This document shows positions 1 to 11,768 of a stretch of 64,000 nucleotides of DNA, piece by piece. How positions within the stretch are numbered: position 1 is the stretch's first letter; each line of letters starts with the position of its first letter. The notes under the pieces were generated by a model that was not told the DNA's origin, made no database searches, and was given only the letters and a program-made list of their open reading frames with translations. Source of the DNA: Solanum dulcamara (lineage: Eukaryota > Streptophyta > Magnoliopsida > Solanales > Solanaceae); the NCBI RefSeq assembly GCF_947179165.1, contig NC_077243.1, positions 48,314,501 to 48,378,500 of the forward strand, read 5' to 3'. The position numbers and the translations under genes are program-made.

Positions 1-280
1 ATGAGTCTATTTTGATATAAATTGATGGTTATTGCATTAAATTAAAGAGTTTTTCCACGAATTCTCCTATTTTGATATCTAGGGTTCATGATGTAAATTA
101 TGAGTATTTTGAATTATACTTCCAAAGGATATTATCTATATGAATTATGTATGGGCTGATATAAAGTTTATGATCATGCATGTTTTCAAGTGAATTACAT
201 GATTTTCAAAGTCAATTGATTATGCAATTGAGTTTTACTCTAAGTTCAAGATATGAATTTCATGCAAGTTATGAAGTAAG

Positions 281-358
281 GTGACTTAGGGCCCTATGTG
301 GTTACCTAAGGCCTAAAAGGTGACTTAGGGCCCTATGTGGTGACCTAAAGCCTAACGA
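281..358. repeat. 39-bp tandem duplication in LTR
   Basis: Two adjacent copies (281-319 and 320-358) start with gtgacttagggccctatgtg and differ at a few bases. A single related copy occurs near 43285 in the LTR of element G. Confidence 0.85.
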
Positions 359-430
359 TATGAATTATGCAAATATGATTGTAATGATGAAAGGACAATT
401 CTCACATTACAAGAATATTATGAAAATGAG

Positions 431-738
431 CTACTTTATGATTTCAAACCTATGATCATGACCATGATATATGTAATTATGATTTTATGTTTTGTATGTA
501 TTCTGTGGAATTTGACTTAGCACCGAGTGGACTTGAGGTGGGGGCCCTACCAAAAGCCTTAGTAGCAGCCGCATATCCCATAAACTACTTTATGATTTCA
601 AACCTATGATCATGACCATGATATATGTAATTATGATTTTATGTTTTGTATGTATTCTGTGGGATTTGACTTAGCACCGAGTGGACTTGAGGTGGGGGCC
701 CTACCAAAAGCCTTAGTAGCAGCCGCATATCCCATAAA
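431..738. repeat. 154-bp tandem duplication in LTR
   Basis: Copy 1 (431-584) and copy 2 (585-738) both start ctactttatgatttcaaacc and are almost identical; one visible difference is ctgtggaatttg versus ctgtgggatttg. The high identity suggests a recent duplication by slippage or unequal exchange. Confidence 0.9.
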
Positions 739-1586
739 CTATGTGCCACCATAGGTTGCCTTCATGGCTTAGCTATTGGATCCATATATAGCGTATATAT
801 GACCCACCTAGCAGGGAAGAGTCTACCATGGCAAGTAGATTCCCCTTTTCTTCATTGTATGGGGAGACAATGGAATTCCATATTATAGCTCGCATAGTCT
901 TATTGTCGGTTATGGTTCCTATCCCACATATGTATGATCTCTTAAGTATGTTATAATTGTGAATTTATGCTTTTAAATACTTTGGTCAATATGATTTTCT
1001 CATGACTTTATGTATTCCAACTTATCATGTGTTTTACTTGACCTTTACATTCCATGATTTACATTGCATGTCACACCCTCATACTTAGTACATTCCAACA
1101 TACTAATGCATATTTTTTGCCTACATTATCTCATATTATAGGGGTTGAGGTTGAAGATCCTAATCGTCCACGTAACTAGTAGGCGTTCTCTATCCGACTG
1201 TGTTGTGGTGAGTCCTCATTGATCGAGGTCTAGTTTCAAGTTATTTACTTTTTTTTTCAAAAGATTTTTTTTACATTTTATGTTGAGGGTGAGCTAGGGA
1301 TATGTATTAAACACCGCCCATACTCATGTTTAGAGGCATCTAGTTGGACTTATGTTCGAGTCTATGTTGTCATAAGACATTTTCAGATTTCTATTCATGT
1401 TTTAGACTCTCTTATTATGTTTCCGCTTTTATATTTTACCTTATGTATGCTTATGATATGTACAAGAGCCTTGGTTGGTTCCCTTTGGGGTTTCAATCAT
1501 CGTGTTACGACTAGGCCCTAGGTCGGGTCGTGACAATATCTTAGACTATGATGTCATAGGCCATGATACGTGAAAAATGAATCTTT

Positions 1587-1830
1587 AGGCCATGAAATCA
1601 TGTCCGTAAGCCATGAAAATGATGCCTTTTGACTATGACACCTTCAAAACATGATCAACAACATTTAAATCCTTAGGCCATGAAATGATGTCCACATGCC
1701 ATGAAAATGTTGCCTTTGGACCATGACACCTTTGGAATATGATCAACAATAATTAAATCCTTAGGTCATGTAATGATGTCTGCAGGCCATGAAAATTATG
1801 CCTTAAGACTATGACGCCTTAGGAATAAAT
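1587..1830. repeat. 88-bp tandem repeat, about 2.8 units
   Basis: Units start at 1587, 1675 and 1763 with aggccatgaaat or a close variant and contain the shared word ccatgaaaat. The third unit fades out near 1830. The array follows directly after the LTR end and has no coding signal. Confidence 0.85.
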
Positions 1831-1929
1831 AATGATTAGAGATATTGTATTTGTTTTATAAGCATTGTAGTGACTTTATATAGTTTCCTTCATCTGATAC
1901 AATAGGGCTCAGTGCAAATATAGTTCTTG

Positions 1930-2400
1930 GGAACAACGTAATTTTTGGGTACAATGCATCTCTATGGGCATAATGCAATTATTGGTCTCAATGTACTTCT
2001 TTGGCTTAATACAAATGCACTTCTTAGGCTCTATGCACTTCTCGGGCTCAATGTAGATGCAATTCTCGGGCTTAATATAGATGCAAATCTTATTCTTAAT
2101 GCAATCTTCAGGCTCAATGCAATTCTCGGGCTCAATTCACTTCTCAAGCTTGATATAGATGCAATCCTTGGGATCGAATGCTTTTCTCGGGCTCAATGAA
2201 AATGCAATTTTTGGGCTCAATGCAAATATAATTCTTGGGCTCAATACAATTCTCAGGCTTGATACAAATACAATTCTCGAGCTCAATATATTTTTTAGGC
2301 TTGATGCAGATGCAATTCTAAAGATGAATGCAATTCTCATGGCTTGATGCAGATACAATTCTCGAAGCTCGATGCAGATATAATTGTTAGGCTTAATGTG
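1930..2400. repeat. degenerate minisatellite, ggctcaatgcaattctc-like units
   Basis: A run of roughly 18-bp and 36-bp variants of ttctcgggctcaatgcaat fills the interval. It creates low-complexity open frames on both strands (repeats of L-N-A-I on plus, S-P-R-I on minus). These are by-products of the repeat and not genes. Confidence 0.8.
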
Positions 2401-3149
2401 ATTTCTGTAACACTATGTGGAAACTGACATGAAGTATGTTAGTCTCTCATCTTGTTGGAAAGAAGGAAGGTCATCTCATGACGTATGTACCTGTCTTTTT
2501 TGCATTCAAAGAAAAAATATTAGTTTATAAAGGGGAGGTTGATCTGTTTCTTTTCTTTGACTAGCACGCTCCATCCATCTCTGATTTCTACTCAAAGGCC
2601 GATGCAATTTTGTCAAAATAATTGAGGATCACTAAAATTATTTTGCCCTAGTGCAAAAGCTTTGATCTCCTGACGCTTGTTTGTAGATATCTTAGTCCCT
2701 CTCAAAAATTAACCCATCCTCTTGATTTTGTGGGAAGATACTGATAGAAATTTTGAGATCCTCTCAGAAATTCTTCATCAGCCTTGTGGTTTTGCAAGAA
2801 AATGCTCTTCTGATGGAATTTTTGAGATCTTCTCAAAATCGGTCTTATAAATTGGAAGAAAAAGGCTCTCAAGGTAGAATTTTTGAGATCCTCTCAAAAA
2901 TTCTTCCCTAGTTACATATTCAGGGAAAAAGGGAATTTATATTATAATAAGACCGAACTCTATAGGAACGCCTACATATCCCATCTTAAATGGGAATCAG
3001 GTCCATCGTAGTTCTAATACAAAGAATAAAAGCATAAATAAAGATATTTAAATAAAATACTTCGTAATAGTAGATAAAATGATAAGCTCATGCTAAAATT
3101 TATCACCCATTCGCACGAAGGTATCAACCTTAACCTCAAAAGACATGAG
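2401..3149. other. internal debris of a Tat/Ogre-like element, non-coding
   Basis: No gene is seen. Between about 2690 and 2900 the phrase ttttgagatcctctcaaaa returns several times in variant form. At 2955-3005 there is a stretch (gaacgcctacatatcccat, then gggaatcaggtcc) of a type I associate with untranslated parts of Tat/Ogre-like elements in Solanaceae. The neighbouring minus-strand gag relic supports that origin. Confidence 0.4.
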
Positions 3150-4326
3150 CTTTTATTAGAAACTGCTTTATTGTCATTTATTTCATTGGTGATTTGACAG
3201 CGGATTTTTGATATATTTGGTGCAGGATCCTTCAACTATATGGATTTGGTATCAATCAAGTTTTGAATTTTTTATTTCAAAGAACGGCATGCTTCAATTT
3301 GTGCCCCTTCATCCCTTAATGATAGGCATAAATCTTGTTGAAATCGTACCATTTGGATTGATTATCTTGATTCATAGCAGGGACAGGTGTGATATATCCA
3401 GCTACCTTGAGTCTTTCATAGAGTTTGACTATAGGTTCAGCTAAAGAAGTATAGTTCTTGATGGGCTTCTTTTTGAAGTTGGATCGATTTTTGTAGCCTT
3501 GTTGTAGAGTAGGTAGAGGTGTCTGAAAGTATGTAGGTTGGACATTGTAAGAGGGGTGGGTAGGATATTGAGGAGGTATTTGATGTGGAGATATCTAATA
3601 TGAGGGTGGTTTATAGAGAGGGAATAATGGGTAAGGTGGAGGCATTTGGTATTGAGGAGGTACAACATATGGTGCTTGAGGATATTGATGAGGCGGTATG
3701 GGATGTTGGTAAGGGCAAGGTGTTTTTATTTAATGATCCATTATCATGGAACCCATTTCTTTCTTCTTTTAATATTCGGATAGTCTCTCATATTGCAGAT
3801 CTTTGTTAGTAGTGTGTAAAGCTCCTAGATTAATGATGATACCATTCTTGATACCTTACTTGATACTTTGTCCTAATTTAATGATGTAGGAGAAACTTTT
3901 TTCAATGAAGAGCATCATCCAGTCGTAGTACTGGGCTCTTAAGAAGGAATAAAATAGTCTTTCATTTGAGATTCCTCCATAGGAGGCCTAGCCTTAGTAG
4001 CTTCGGACCTCCACCTAATATCATAATCTCGAAAAGACATGTTTTTCTTCTTCTTCAAGTTTTGAATATAAAAACATTCTGGCACATTATCAATGTTGAA
4101 CCTAAATCTGTTCATGAAATCTGAAGCCATGTCCACCTACTTGGACCACTTTCGGGGATCTTGTTCAATATACCATGACAAGGCCTCCCCTTTGAGGCTC
4201 CTCATGAAAAACTTCATTCTGAGTTTCTTGTCTATTCCAACCTCTAGCATTTGTCACAATATATTTGTAGGTCGGCCTCGGGGTCTCCAATGTCATTGAA
4301 CAGTTTGAACTTCGGAATTTTATAGT
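3150..4326 (-). pseudogene. Tat/Ogre-like Ty3/gypsy Gag relic
   Basis: Gag would form the retrotransposon particle that packages element RNA. On the minus strand the segment at 3939-4136 reads like the retrotransposon gag domain of Tat/Ogre elements, with MDMASDFMNRFRF, then LKKKKNMSFRDYDIRWRSEA, then QMKDYF. The preceding segment (4165-4326, another frame) carries a gag-like GDPEADLQIYC. The segment at 3200-3440 has YAYHSRDEGAQIEACRSLK followed by KIQNLID, resembling the conserved C-terminal part of these Gags. Several frameshifts and stops separate the pieces, so it is dead. Its N-terminal end is cut at 4326, where the LTR of element F1 begins, so this relic is older than F1. Confidence 0.75.
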
Positions 4327-6191
4327 TGTAACATTCCTCAAAATGGTCATAAGTTCCTTAAAAATGCCTTTGGAATAGGCTACTCGCATAACGCATTATC
4401 CTTATTTTTTTTAGCAAATCCGAGTGAAGAATGGCGATCAGAGAGTCAAAACCTGCAGGAAAATGGTCTAGGTAGATTTTTTAGGACTCGTGTACCAAAA
4501 TATGGATTTTGGAAAAAATTGCACAAAACAGTGATGTGCGCAGTAGCTCTGCATCGCTCACTTGTTTCCATTTAGTGTAATTTTTTCCCGAGTCAAAATC
4601 TGGCCAAAATCTTACGCTAAAAAATCTACTCTATAAGCTACCCTAAACTTTTAATTTCATTCATTCTTCTATAATTCACCTACTGAAATATTATTGTCTC
4701 TACAAGAGCTCTCAAGGACTCTATCAAAGACTTTAAAGAAATTCACTCAATCTCTCCATCAAAACTCTTAAATTCTTCTAAATTTTATTGTCTTCTCATT
4801 CAAGATATGTGAGTAATTAATCCTATGGTACTTTCACCCATGATGCCCAATAATGTCTCTACATTTCTAAATCAATTAAAATATATATTCTTATGGGTTT
4901 TTTGATCCCTGCATGAATTATGATTCTAATTATGTTAATGAGTCTATTTTGATATAAATTGGTGGTTATTGTATTGAATTGAAGAGGTTTTTCATGAAAT
5001 TTCCTATATTTATCTTTAGGGTTCATGTTATGAATTATGAGTATTTTCGAGTATACTTTCAAATAATATTATTTTTGTGAATTATGCATGGGCTGATAGA
5101 AAGTATGTGAGCATGCATATTTTTAAGTCAATTACATGATTTTTAAATCAATTGATCATATATATTATGTATAAACTTTGACTACGTAGGTATGTTATGT
5201 AACGTTGTAGGAAAATACTCACATTATAGCTACGTTATGAAAATAAGCTACTCAATGATTTCAAACCTATGATCATGATTATGATATATGTTCATTACGA
5301 ATTTTATGCTATGTATGTATTCCGTGGGATTTGACTTAGCATCGAGTGGACTTGAGGGGGGGCCCTACCGAAAGCCCTAGTAGCAACCTCATGTCTCTTA
5401 AACTGTATGCCACTGTAGGTTGCCTTCATGGCCTAGCTATTGAATCCACATATAGCGTATGTTATTACCCACCTAGTAGGGTAGAGTATACCTTGGCAAG
5501 TAGATTCTTCTTTTTCTGCCATAGGGGTAACATCGAGATTCCATGTTATAGCCCGCATGGTCTTATTCTGGATTATGGTTCCTATCCCATGTATGTATGA
5601 TCTCTTATGTATTTTCGTGATCTCAAGTATGCTTTTCAAATGCTTTGGTCATTATGATTTTCTCATGTTTTACTTATCTCATCTTATCATCTACTTTACT
5701 TGACCATTGCATTCCATTATTTTTTTTTCATGTCATCCCCTCATACATAGTACATTCAAACATAATAATACATATTTTTTGCGTACATTGTCTCATAATG
5801 TAGGGGTTGAGGTTGAGGATCATATCCATCCCCGTGTCTAGTTAAGCTTTCCTATCCAGTGAAGTTATAGTGAATCCTCATTTATCTGGGACTAGTTATC
5901 GAGTTGGTTATTATTTCCAAAGACTTGTTATGTTTCATTTTGAGGGTTATCTAGGGACATGTCTTAGCCCCTGCCCATGTTCATGAGTAGAGGCATCTAG
6001 TTAGACAAATATTTTGAGTCTATGTTGTCATGTGAAGTTCTTCATTTACTATCCATGGTTTAGACTCTCTTATGATGTTTTCACTTTTACTTTACCTTAT
6101 GTATGCTTATGATATGAATAAGAGGCTTGGTTGGAGCCCTTCGGGGTTTTGATCGCCATGTTATGACTAGGCCCTAGGTCGGGTCGTGACA
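4327..6191 (+). repeat. 5' LTR of F1
   Basis: It starts TGTAACATT, ends GGTCGTGACA (TG...CA) and is followed at once by a tRNA-Met primer site. It matches 19215-20139 from its first base, but lacks a segment of roughly 130 bp that the 3' copy has around 19520-19640. A TATA-like ctctataagc sits near 4630. No coding sequence. Confidence 0.9.
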
Positions 6192-6206
6192 AACTTGTAT
6201 CAGAGC
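6192..6206 (+). promoter_or_regulatory. primer-binding site of F1 (initiator Met tRNA)
   Basis: aacttgtatcagagc directly after the LTR end resembles TGGTATCAGAGC, the complement of the plant initiator tRNA-Met 3' end, with one change (tgg to ttg). Confidence 0.85.
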
Positions 6207-6409
6207 ACAAGGTTCAAGTGTCCTAAGGTGTCCAATATGCTACATCAAGTAGAGTCTTATTCATGGGTGTGAAGCGTGCCACATCTATGAGTAGGAGGCT
6301 ATGAGGCATTTTTAGGAAATCTTCACTTCCTTTATGATCTATGTAGTGTGGTAGAGTGTATTTTAAGTTCCTTTCCCTAACGATTGTTCTTTGCGATTTT
6401 CAAAAAAAT

Positions 6410-7560
6410 ATGGCTCCAAGAAGACCACCGTTTCCAAGGGGAAACAATGCTAATGAAGACCAAGGTCCCTCGGCTCCTCAAGATAATTGTGACTAATGTG
6501 GAGTTCCTAACTGCCATTACTATGCTAGCCAAGGTGGTGACTAACCAAGGGGTTGTGTCTCCACCTAATATTCTTACTCTAGCCTCAAGAGTGAGGGACT
6601 ATGCATGAATAAACCCTACGGAGTTTCGTGGAACAAAGGTTGATGAGGATCCTCAACATTTCATAGATGAGGTCTACAAGATAATGACCATCATGGGGGC
6701 GACTTCAGAAGAGAAAGCGTAGTTGTCAGTTTCCCAACTTAAGGATGTTGCTCAAGTTTGGTACACTCAATAGAAGTTAGAGAGGGTGGACGAAGGTCCT
6801 ATTAAATGGGAAGCTTTCAAACTTTATTTCTTTGATCACTTTTTCCCTCTTGAACTAAGGGAGGCTAAAGAGTTGGAGTTCATAAATCTTCGACAAGGCA
6901 CTATGGGGATGAGGGACTATGCCCTCAAGTTTACTAAGCTATCCAAGTATGCTCTTTCATAGTTTGCCGACCTATGTGCCCGAATGAGCTAATTCATATC
7001 GAGGGTGTCCAACTTGGTTGCTAAGGAATGTCGTACCGCTATGCTTGTTAAGGAGATGGACATATCTTGGCTTATGACTTTTGTCTAATAAATTGAAGGA
7101 GAAAATCTCAAGGAGATGAGGATGAGGGATTCTAAGAAAGCTCGATATGAAGGTGGGTTCTCTAATGCTAGGACCAGTGGTAGTAGTGGGCACTCTCAAC
7201 AAGGACAATATTTAGGGAAGAAGTTTGCTAAGGAAAGGGTGCCATACCCTAAATCTCAAGGAAGAGGAGGTGTGAATGCTAGTAGCCCTTCTTTTCCTAA
7301 ATATGCAAGATGAGGAAAGAATCATGGAGGGAAATGCTTGATGGGAATTGGTGCTTGTTTTGGATGTGGCAAGATGGTCCATAAACATTTCGAGTGCCCT
7401 TATATTGCCAACAAAGGCGGAGAAGGTCATTCTTAAGGAGGCCAACTGCAATAAGGCAGCCAAGCTCAACCTAAGGGTGGTCAACGCAACAACCGATTCT
7501 ATTCTCTTCATGCTAGGCAAGATGTGGATGAGACTCTAATGTGGTCAGGGTATGTTACGG
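6410..7560 (+). pseudogene. F1 Gag relic with CCHC zinc knuckle
   Basis: Gag would be the structural particle protein. The reading frame opens at 6410 (MAPRRPPFPRG) after a leader of about 220 bases. Conserved parts are a gag core around 6620-7080 with phrases such as LRQGTMGMRDYALKFTKLSK, a basic G/S/Q-rich linker at about 7140-7310, and a CCHC knuckle at 7356-7397 (C-FG-C-GKMV-H-KHFE-C) with all four ligands present. In-frame stops near 6495, 6607, 6721 and 6770 and frameshifts break it. The same gag is better kept in element G at 44550-45730. Confidence 0.85.
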
Positions 7561-8612
7561 GTATTTAACTTTGATGTTTATGCATTGCTTGATTCGAGTT
7601 CCAACTAGTCTTTTGTTACTCCTTACCTTGCTATGATATTTGATGTGTTCTCCAAAGTGTTATTAGAACCCTATTCGGTTTATACAGTCGTTGGTGATTT
7701 GGTATTAGCCAAGAGAGCTATAAAAATTATCCTATCGGTCTTGCACAGAGTTATTCCATGTGATCTTGTTGAACTTGACATGAACAATTTTGACATCATT
7801 CTTGGTATGGATTGGTTACATATTGCTTATGCATCTATATGTTGTAGGACTCATGTGGTTAAGTTTCACTTTCCTAAAGAACTTATTCTTGAATGGAAGG
7901 GTAATGATTCGGTTGTTAAAGGTCAATTCATCTCATGTCTTAAGGCCCAAAAAATGATTTCTGAAGGGTGCATTTATCATATCGTAAGAGTTAGGGATGA
8001 TTCCAAAATTCCTACTCTTTAGTCGGTCCCTATAGTTAATGAGTTTTCCGATGTATTTTGTGATGATTTGCCTAGTCTTCCTCCCCAAAAGGATATTGAC
8101 TTTGACATAGATCTCCTCCCCGATACCCAACCTATTTCTATCCCTCCTTACCATGTGGATTTGAAAGACCAATTGAAGGATTTATTGGATAAGGGTTTCA
8201 TAAAGCCAAGTATTTCACTATGGGCTTCTCCTGTGTTGTTTGTTAGGAAAAAAGATGGGTCACTCCGAAAGTGGATAGACTACCGACAATTGAACAAGGC
8301 TAATATAAAGAACAAAAATCCAATTTTGAGGATAGATGACTTGTTTGATTAATTACAAGGAGACAATTACTTTTCTATGATTGATCTCCATTTCATTTAT
8401 CATCAATTGAGGAAACGGGAGTGTGATATTCCAAAAATGGTATTTCGGACAAGGTATGATCATTTTGAATTTGTAGTAATGTCATTTGGTTTGACAAATG
8501 CTCTTGCTATTTTCATGGATTTGATGAATCATATTTTTAAGCCATACTTGGAAATGTTTGGTGTGGTGTTTATTGATTACATCTTTATTTATTCTCGAAA
8601 TGAAAAAGATCA
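7561..8612 (+). pseudogene. F1 protease and reverse transcriptase, N-terminal part, interrupted
   Basis: This is the 5' half of pol. A retropepsin region with ALLDSSSN and a stop in the usual D-[ST]-[GS] neighbourhood lies near 7588. A conserved IILGMDWL follows at about 7798-7821. RT fingers and palm follow: [17 protein letters not shown] (about 8218), DYRQLNK, a segment with a stop at 8350, and FGLTNA (about 8490). The YxDD-type active site reads FIDYIFIYS near 8569-8595, so one catalytic aspartate has become tyrosine (expected F-[IV]-D-D). The frame stops at 8612, where element A is inserted, and resumes at 16697. Confidence 0.88.
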
Positions 8613-9056
8613 TGTCATGACCCAACCCTGTAGGCTGCGACTGGGGTCCGACCTGGACCTACATATACTTAATTATCAGATGTAACAATTAATATATGAA
8701 CTATACATAAGAACCCCAGTGGGTCATAGCATTTTTATATACCTATAGCCTCTTTCATTTGTATCTTGTCATGAAAGGACGTGCAAACCGACAAGGCTCT
8801 CATAGTATCTTGATATTTATAATACATCATGTAGACATAACTGAACAGAACTTACACGTATAACCCACACACATGTCTACAGATCTGTAAGAATATTAAC
8901 AGCAACATATGGAGAAATAGGGCCCCCGCCGTAACCTTGAATAAACAAATATATACATTAGAAGGTCAACACCAAAAGCTAGGCTCCAGAACAGTGGAGC
9001 ACTTCCGACATAGATGAGTGGAAATCCTAAGCTGGTGGATCCCTGAAATGAACATC

Positions 9057-9118
9057 TGTACCTACGGGCATGAAATGCAGCCCCCCGAGGAAAGGGAGGG
9101 TCAGTACGATATATGTAC
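9057..9118 (-). promoter_or_regulatory. conserved LTR block (GTAC-rich / GGGGGCTGCATTTCATGCC)
   Basis: In LTR sense it reads CTCTGTACATATATCGTAC, then TGACCCTCCC, then GGGGGGCTGCATTTCATGCC. The same block recurs at about 13893-13958, 28527-28586, 35845-35905, 53047-53116, 57197-57265 and 60305-60367, also in subfamilies whose flanks have diverged. Its function is unknown; RNA 3'-end formation or a downstream promoter element are possibilities. Confidence 0.6.
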
Positions 9119-9339
9119 AGAGTATATCAAGCATAAAACATCATAACTAAGACAACAGCTAAAATAGGGATGCAAGGGGCAAGTATAACATTTAGCCATC
9201 TACTGTACCTACATCTTACAAAATAAAGGCATGCATGCTATCATCACATACTGTATCCAGCCTATTCGGGGACTTGTGTAATAACTACACTATTTTTTCA
9301 ACATAAGAATATTTATACCATTAGCATTGTGGAACATAC

Positions 9340-9710
9340 AGCCTGATCCATGTATATGCAAAGTACACACCGAGGAACAATGGCCCAATCCACATATCTG
9401 ATAATAATGCCGACGAATGATAGCCTGATCCGTATATCGTGTAATAATGCTGAAGAACGACAGCCCGATCTGTATATTGTGTAACAATGCCGAGAACGAC
9501 GTCCTGATCTGTATATCATGTAACAATGTTGAGGAACAATGGCCTGATCCATTTATCATATAACAATGCCAAGGAATGACGGCCCGATCCATATATCATG
9601 TAATAATGCTGAGGAACGACGGTCTGATCCGTAAACAGTATAATATGTCGTGGAACATACGGCTTGATCCTTACATAGAAAAATGTGGTAAGGTACATTC
9701 GGCCCGATCC
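9340..9710 (-). repeat. 40-bp tandem repeat array in the LTR of A
   Basis: About nine imperfect 40-bp units contain cctgatccgtatatcgtgta and the like. Successive units are visible from cctgatccgt near 9424. The array produces spurious minus-strand open frames rich in CYMIYGSGR-like repeats. Confidence 0.88.
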
Positions 9711-11141
9711 ATATATATCATAATGCATATATGTGCACATAAATCTTTGTAACATATCAAACATCCCTTAGATATCACCATAAAGCATGTTCAAGAGCCC
9801 CTAGGTATAGGAGCTTACACATCCCAACACTATTCAACCTATAGGAGGGTCAAGGGTCGTTGTTCAACTACTTCAAGGCCCTTATAATTCAAAAGTGGGT
9901 ACATGTCATGAGTTACATCCAGAATCTATAAATGGGGTTATATCCAAATCCATTTTCTATAGTACCTATAGTCTAGTCTTCCTAGAAGTAGGAAAAGACA
10001 AGCTTTACATGTACCACTTCTTATCACATGAAAGACTTGAAAAGTAATGACTCAACTTGTTACATGAGTTCTAATCAGTAGGAAGTGAACAAGAGCCTTA
10101 ACTCACACTCAGAGTTTTAAGAGTGGAGTAACTTCAAACTTCATATACAAAATACTTACATCTAAGTCATGCCAAAAGAGAGGAAGAATAACTTTACATA
10201 CACTACTTTTCAGCATATAGAAGACTTGAGGAATGAAAGCTTAACTACTTTAAGAGTCTTAACATTCAACAGTGACCACAAATTATTAATCATGAATCAT
10301 GTTCATAGCTCATTAATAGAATTACCCTAGGCTTCATACACATATTATTTTCCACTTAAATCTAAGACATGCCCAAAAAAAAGAGAGACATCCTTTGCAT
10401 ACCTCTTATGGACTTCTGTTAACCACGTTCACGTCGTCGCCCTCCAAACCTAGTTTACATGGAAGCAACACAAGTATCAATAACCCTTGGCCTTCCATCA
10501 CCTTAGGCTACACATGAGTATTCATAGAACTCATTTCCTCGCTTGCCTTCTCTACTAGTTCCTTAGTTTGTCAAGGAGTTAAAAGAAATCAGGCAGCATC
10601 TCCCCTATAACATCCCCTATCTGAATTTCCAATCACTTTCCTAATTACTACAGCCAACAAACAACAACAACCAGCAGCATATATACAAGTAATTCACTTC
10701 AACATTACACAATACAAACCCCCAAACAACTTGCTCAAAACTATCAAAATATGAATTATGGACAGCCTACTGTCTTGTATTCCAAAAACGGGTTTGTTGA
10801 CAAAAATGAGAACCTCCTCGATATCCAAATATAAATTTTATGTTTTTAAACACCGCTATATCATCATAGGATACCTTAAATAATTAATTCACGGATCGAA
10901 AATGGAGGCCTTACCTTGTTGTGTTGCTACCGTAGCTCTCTCGCTATCCTCCTAAGTTTCTTCACTTTTCTTAAGTTTAAGAGATGCTGAAAATGAATTC
11001 CTTAGTTATCAACTAGGAATATATAGACAACTTTTGGAGGTAAAACGTGGTAGCCCCTAGAGGTGACATGTGGCAGCCCCCTAGGGTGCCACCTCACATA
11101 ATGCGGCTAATCATACGCTGCCACATGGCAGTGTGGGGTCC

Positions 11142-11200
11142 ACTACAAGTAGGTGGGTCACCTACTAAACCCAAGTAGGTGTGTCACCTACTTGTCACCT
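11142..11200 (-). promoter_or_regulatory. iterated AAGTAGGTG/CACCTACTT palindromes in U3
   Basis: The inverted-repeat arms aagtaggtg and cacctactt recur two to three times in under 60 bases, as they do in every A/B/C/D-type LTR that keeps its U3. The position upstream of a TATA-like stretch suggests a regulatory role (inference). Confidence 0.55.
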
Positions 11201-11560
11201 GCTTGCTTCATTTTGTGGATTTGTAATCTCATCTCACTTCAAGAGCCTACGTATTCCTTGCTACTTAAGCTCGACGTGTGCTCTAGGAGCTTAATTATGC
11301 AAGACGTTCAAATTGGTAGTTTATGCAAGTAGGTCGAGTCCTACGACTCATTACTTTGCTTCCAACTCCTTCCAACTTCTTCTAACCCTATTTCTAATCT
11401 TCTCTATTATGGAGTATCTCATTCTCCTTTCTTTAGGATTATTTGATAGCCTTATAGATTATCCGACTCATATGACGACTTCTAAAGAAATTTAAGAGCC
11501 TTCCTAGAAACTTAAGAAGCTTAAGAAGCGTTCTGAGGTACCAGAGTATGGGGTGTAACA

Positions 11561-11573
11561 TCCTTCCCCCGTT
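11561..11573 (-). promoter_or_regulatory. polypurine tract of element A
   Basis: On the minus strand AACGGGGGAAGGA lies just upstream of the 3' LTR start TGTTACACC, as expected for the plus-strand DNA primer of an LTR retrotransposon. Confidence 0.85.
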
Positions 11574-11704
11574 TAGAACATTTGTCCTCAAATGTGAACC
11601 AAAACCTTCCTCCGAATCTTATACCGATATATGAATAGTTCTCCTATCCCATTGCCATAACATATACTTTCATCAAGCAATCAATATCAGAGTTCTAAAG
11701 GTTA

Positions 11705-11768
11705 AGATTACTTGTAGACGTAGGGAATAGGTATGGATACTTGTGTTTCATTTCCTCTTTCACTTCCC
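11705..11768 (-). pseudogene. integrase C-terminal tail fused to 5S sequence (element A)
   Basis: On the minus strand the last codons read (W)EVKEEMKHKYPYLFP, matching the tail of chromovirus Del/Tekay-like integrases. The homologous tail is uninterrupted in element C (51167-51260) and decayed in B (33140-33190). Nothing of integrase remains further 5'; the sequence passes directly into 5S rRNA sequence across TGGGAAGT, which both partners share. It is a remnant without function of its own. Confidence 0.82.

Larger units (their letters stand above)
1..1534 (+). repeat. F-type Ty3/gypsy LTR, 3' portion (cut by window edge)
   Basis: The sequence is collinear with the LTR at 4327-6191. It enters at the stretch beginning atgagtctattttgatataa, which recurs near 4939 and 19954, and it ends in the same ggtcgggtcgtgaca terminus. 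No initiator-Met primer site follows 1534, so this is either a 3' LTR or a solo LTR whose 5' part lies outside the window. It carries two private tandem duplications (281-358 and 431-738) that the 4327 copy lacks. No gene is seen in it. Confidence 0.85.
8613..11560 (-). repeat. 3' LTR of element A
   Basis: On the plus strand it reads TGTCATGACCC... to ...GGGGTGTAACA, so in element sense it starts TGTTACACCCC and ends GGGTCATGACA. It aligns along its length with 13448-16696 but lacks about 345 bp present there at 15567-15910. It contains the 40-bp tandem repeats (9340-9710), the conserved LTR block (9057-9118) and iterated U3 palindromes (11142-11200). Confidence 0.92.

Noticed and set aside
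1945..2358. Open frames with repeated LGLN and ALSPRI-like units
   Set aside because: They are translations of a degenerate minisatellite open on both strands; no start context or homology.
9290..9764. Minus-strand frames rich in CYMIYGSG repeats (also at 14154-14509)
   Set aside because: They are products of the 40-bp tandem repeat in the LTRs; open in several frames at once.
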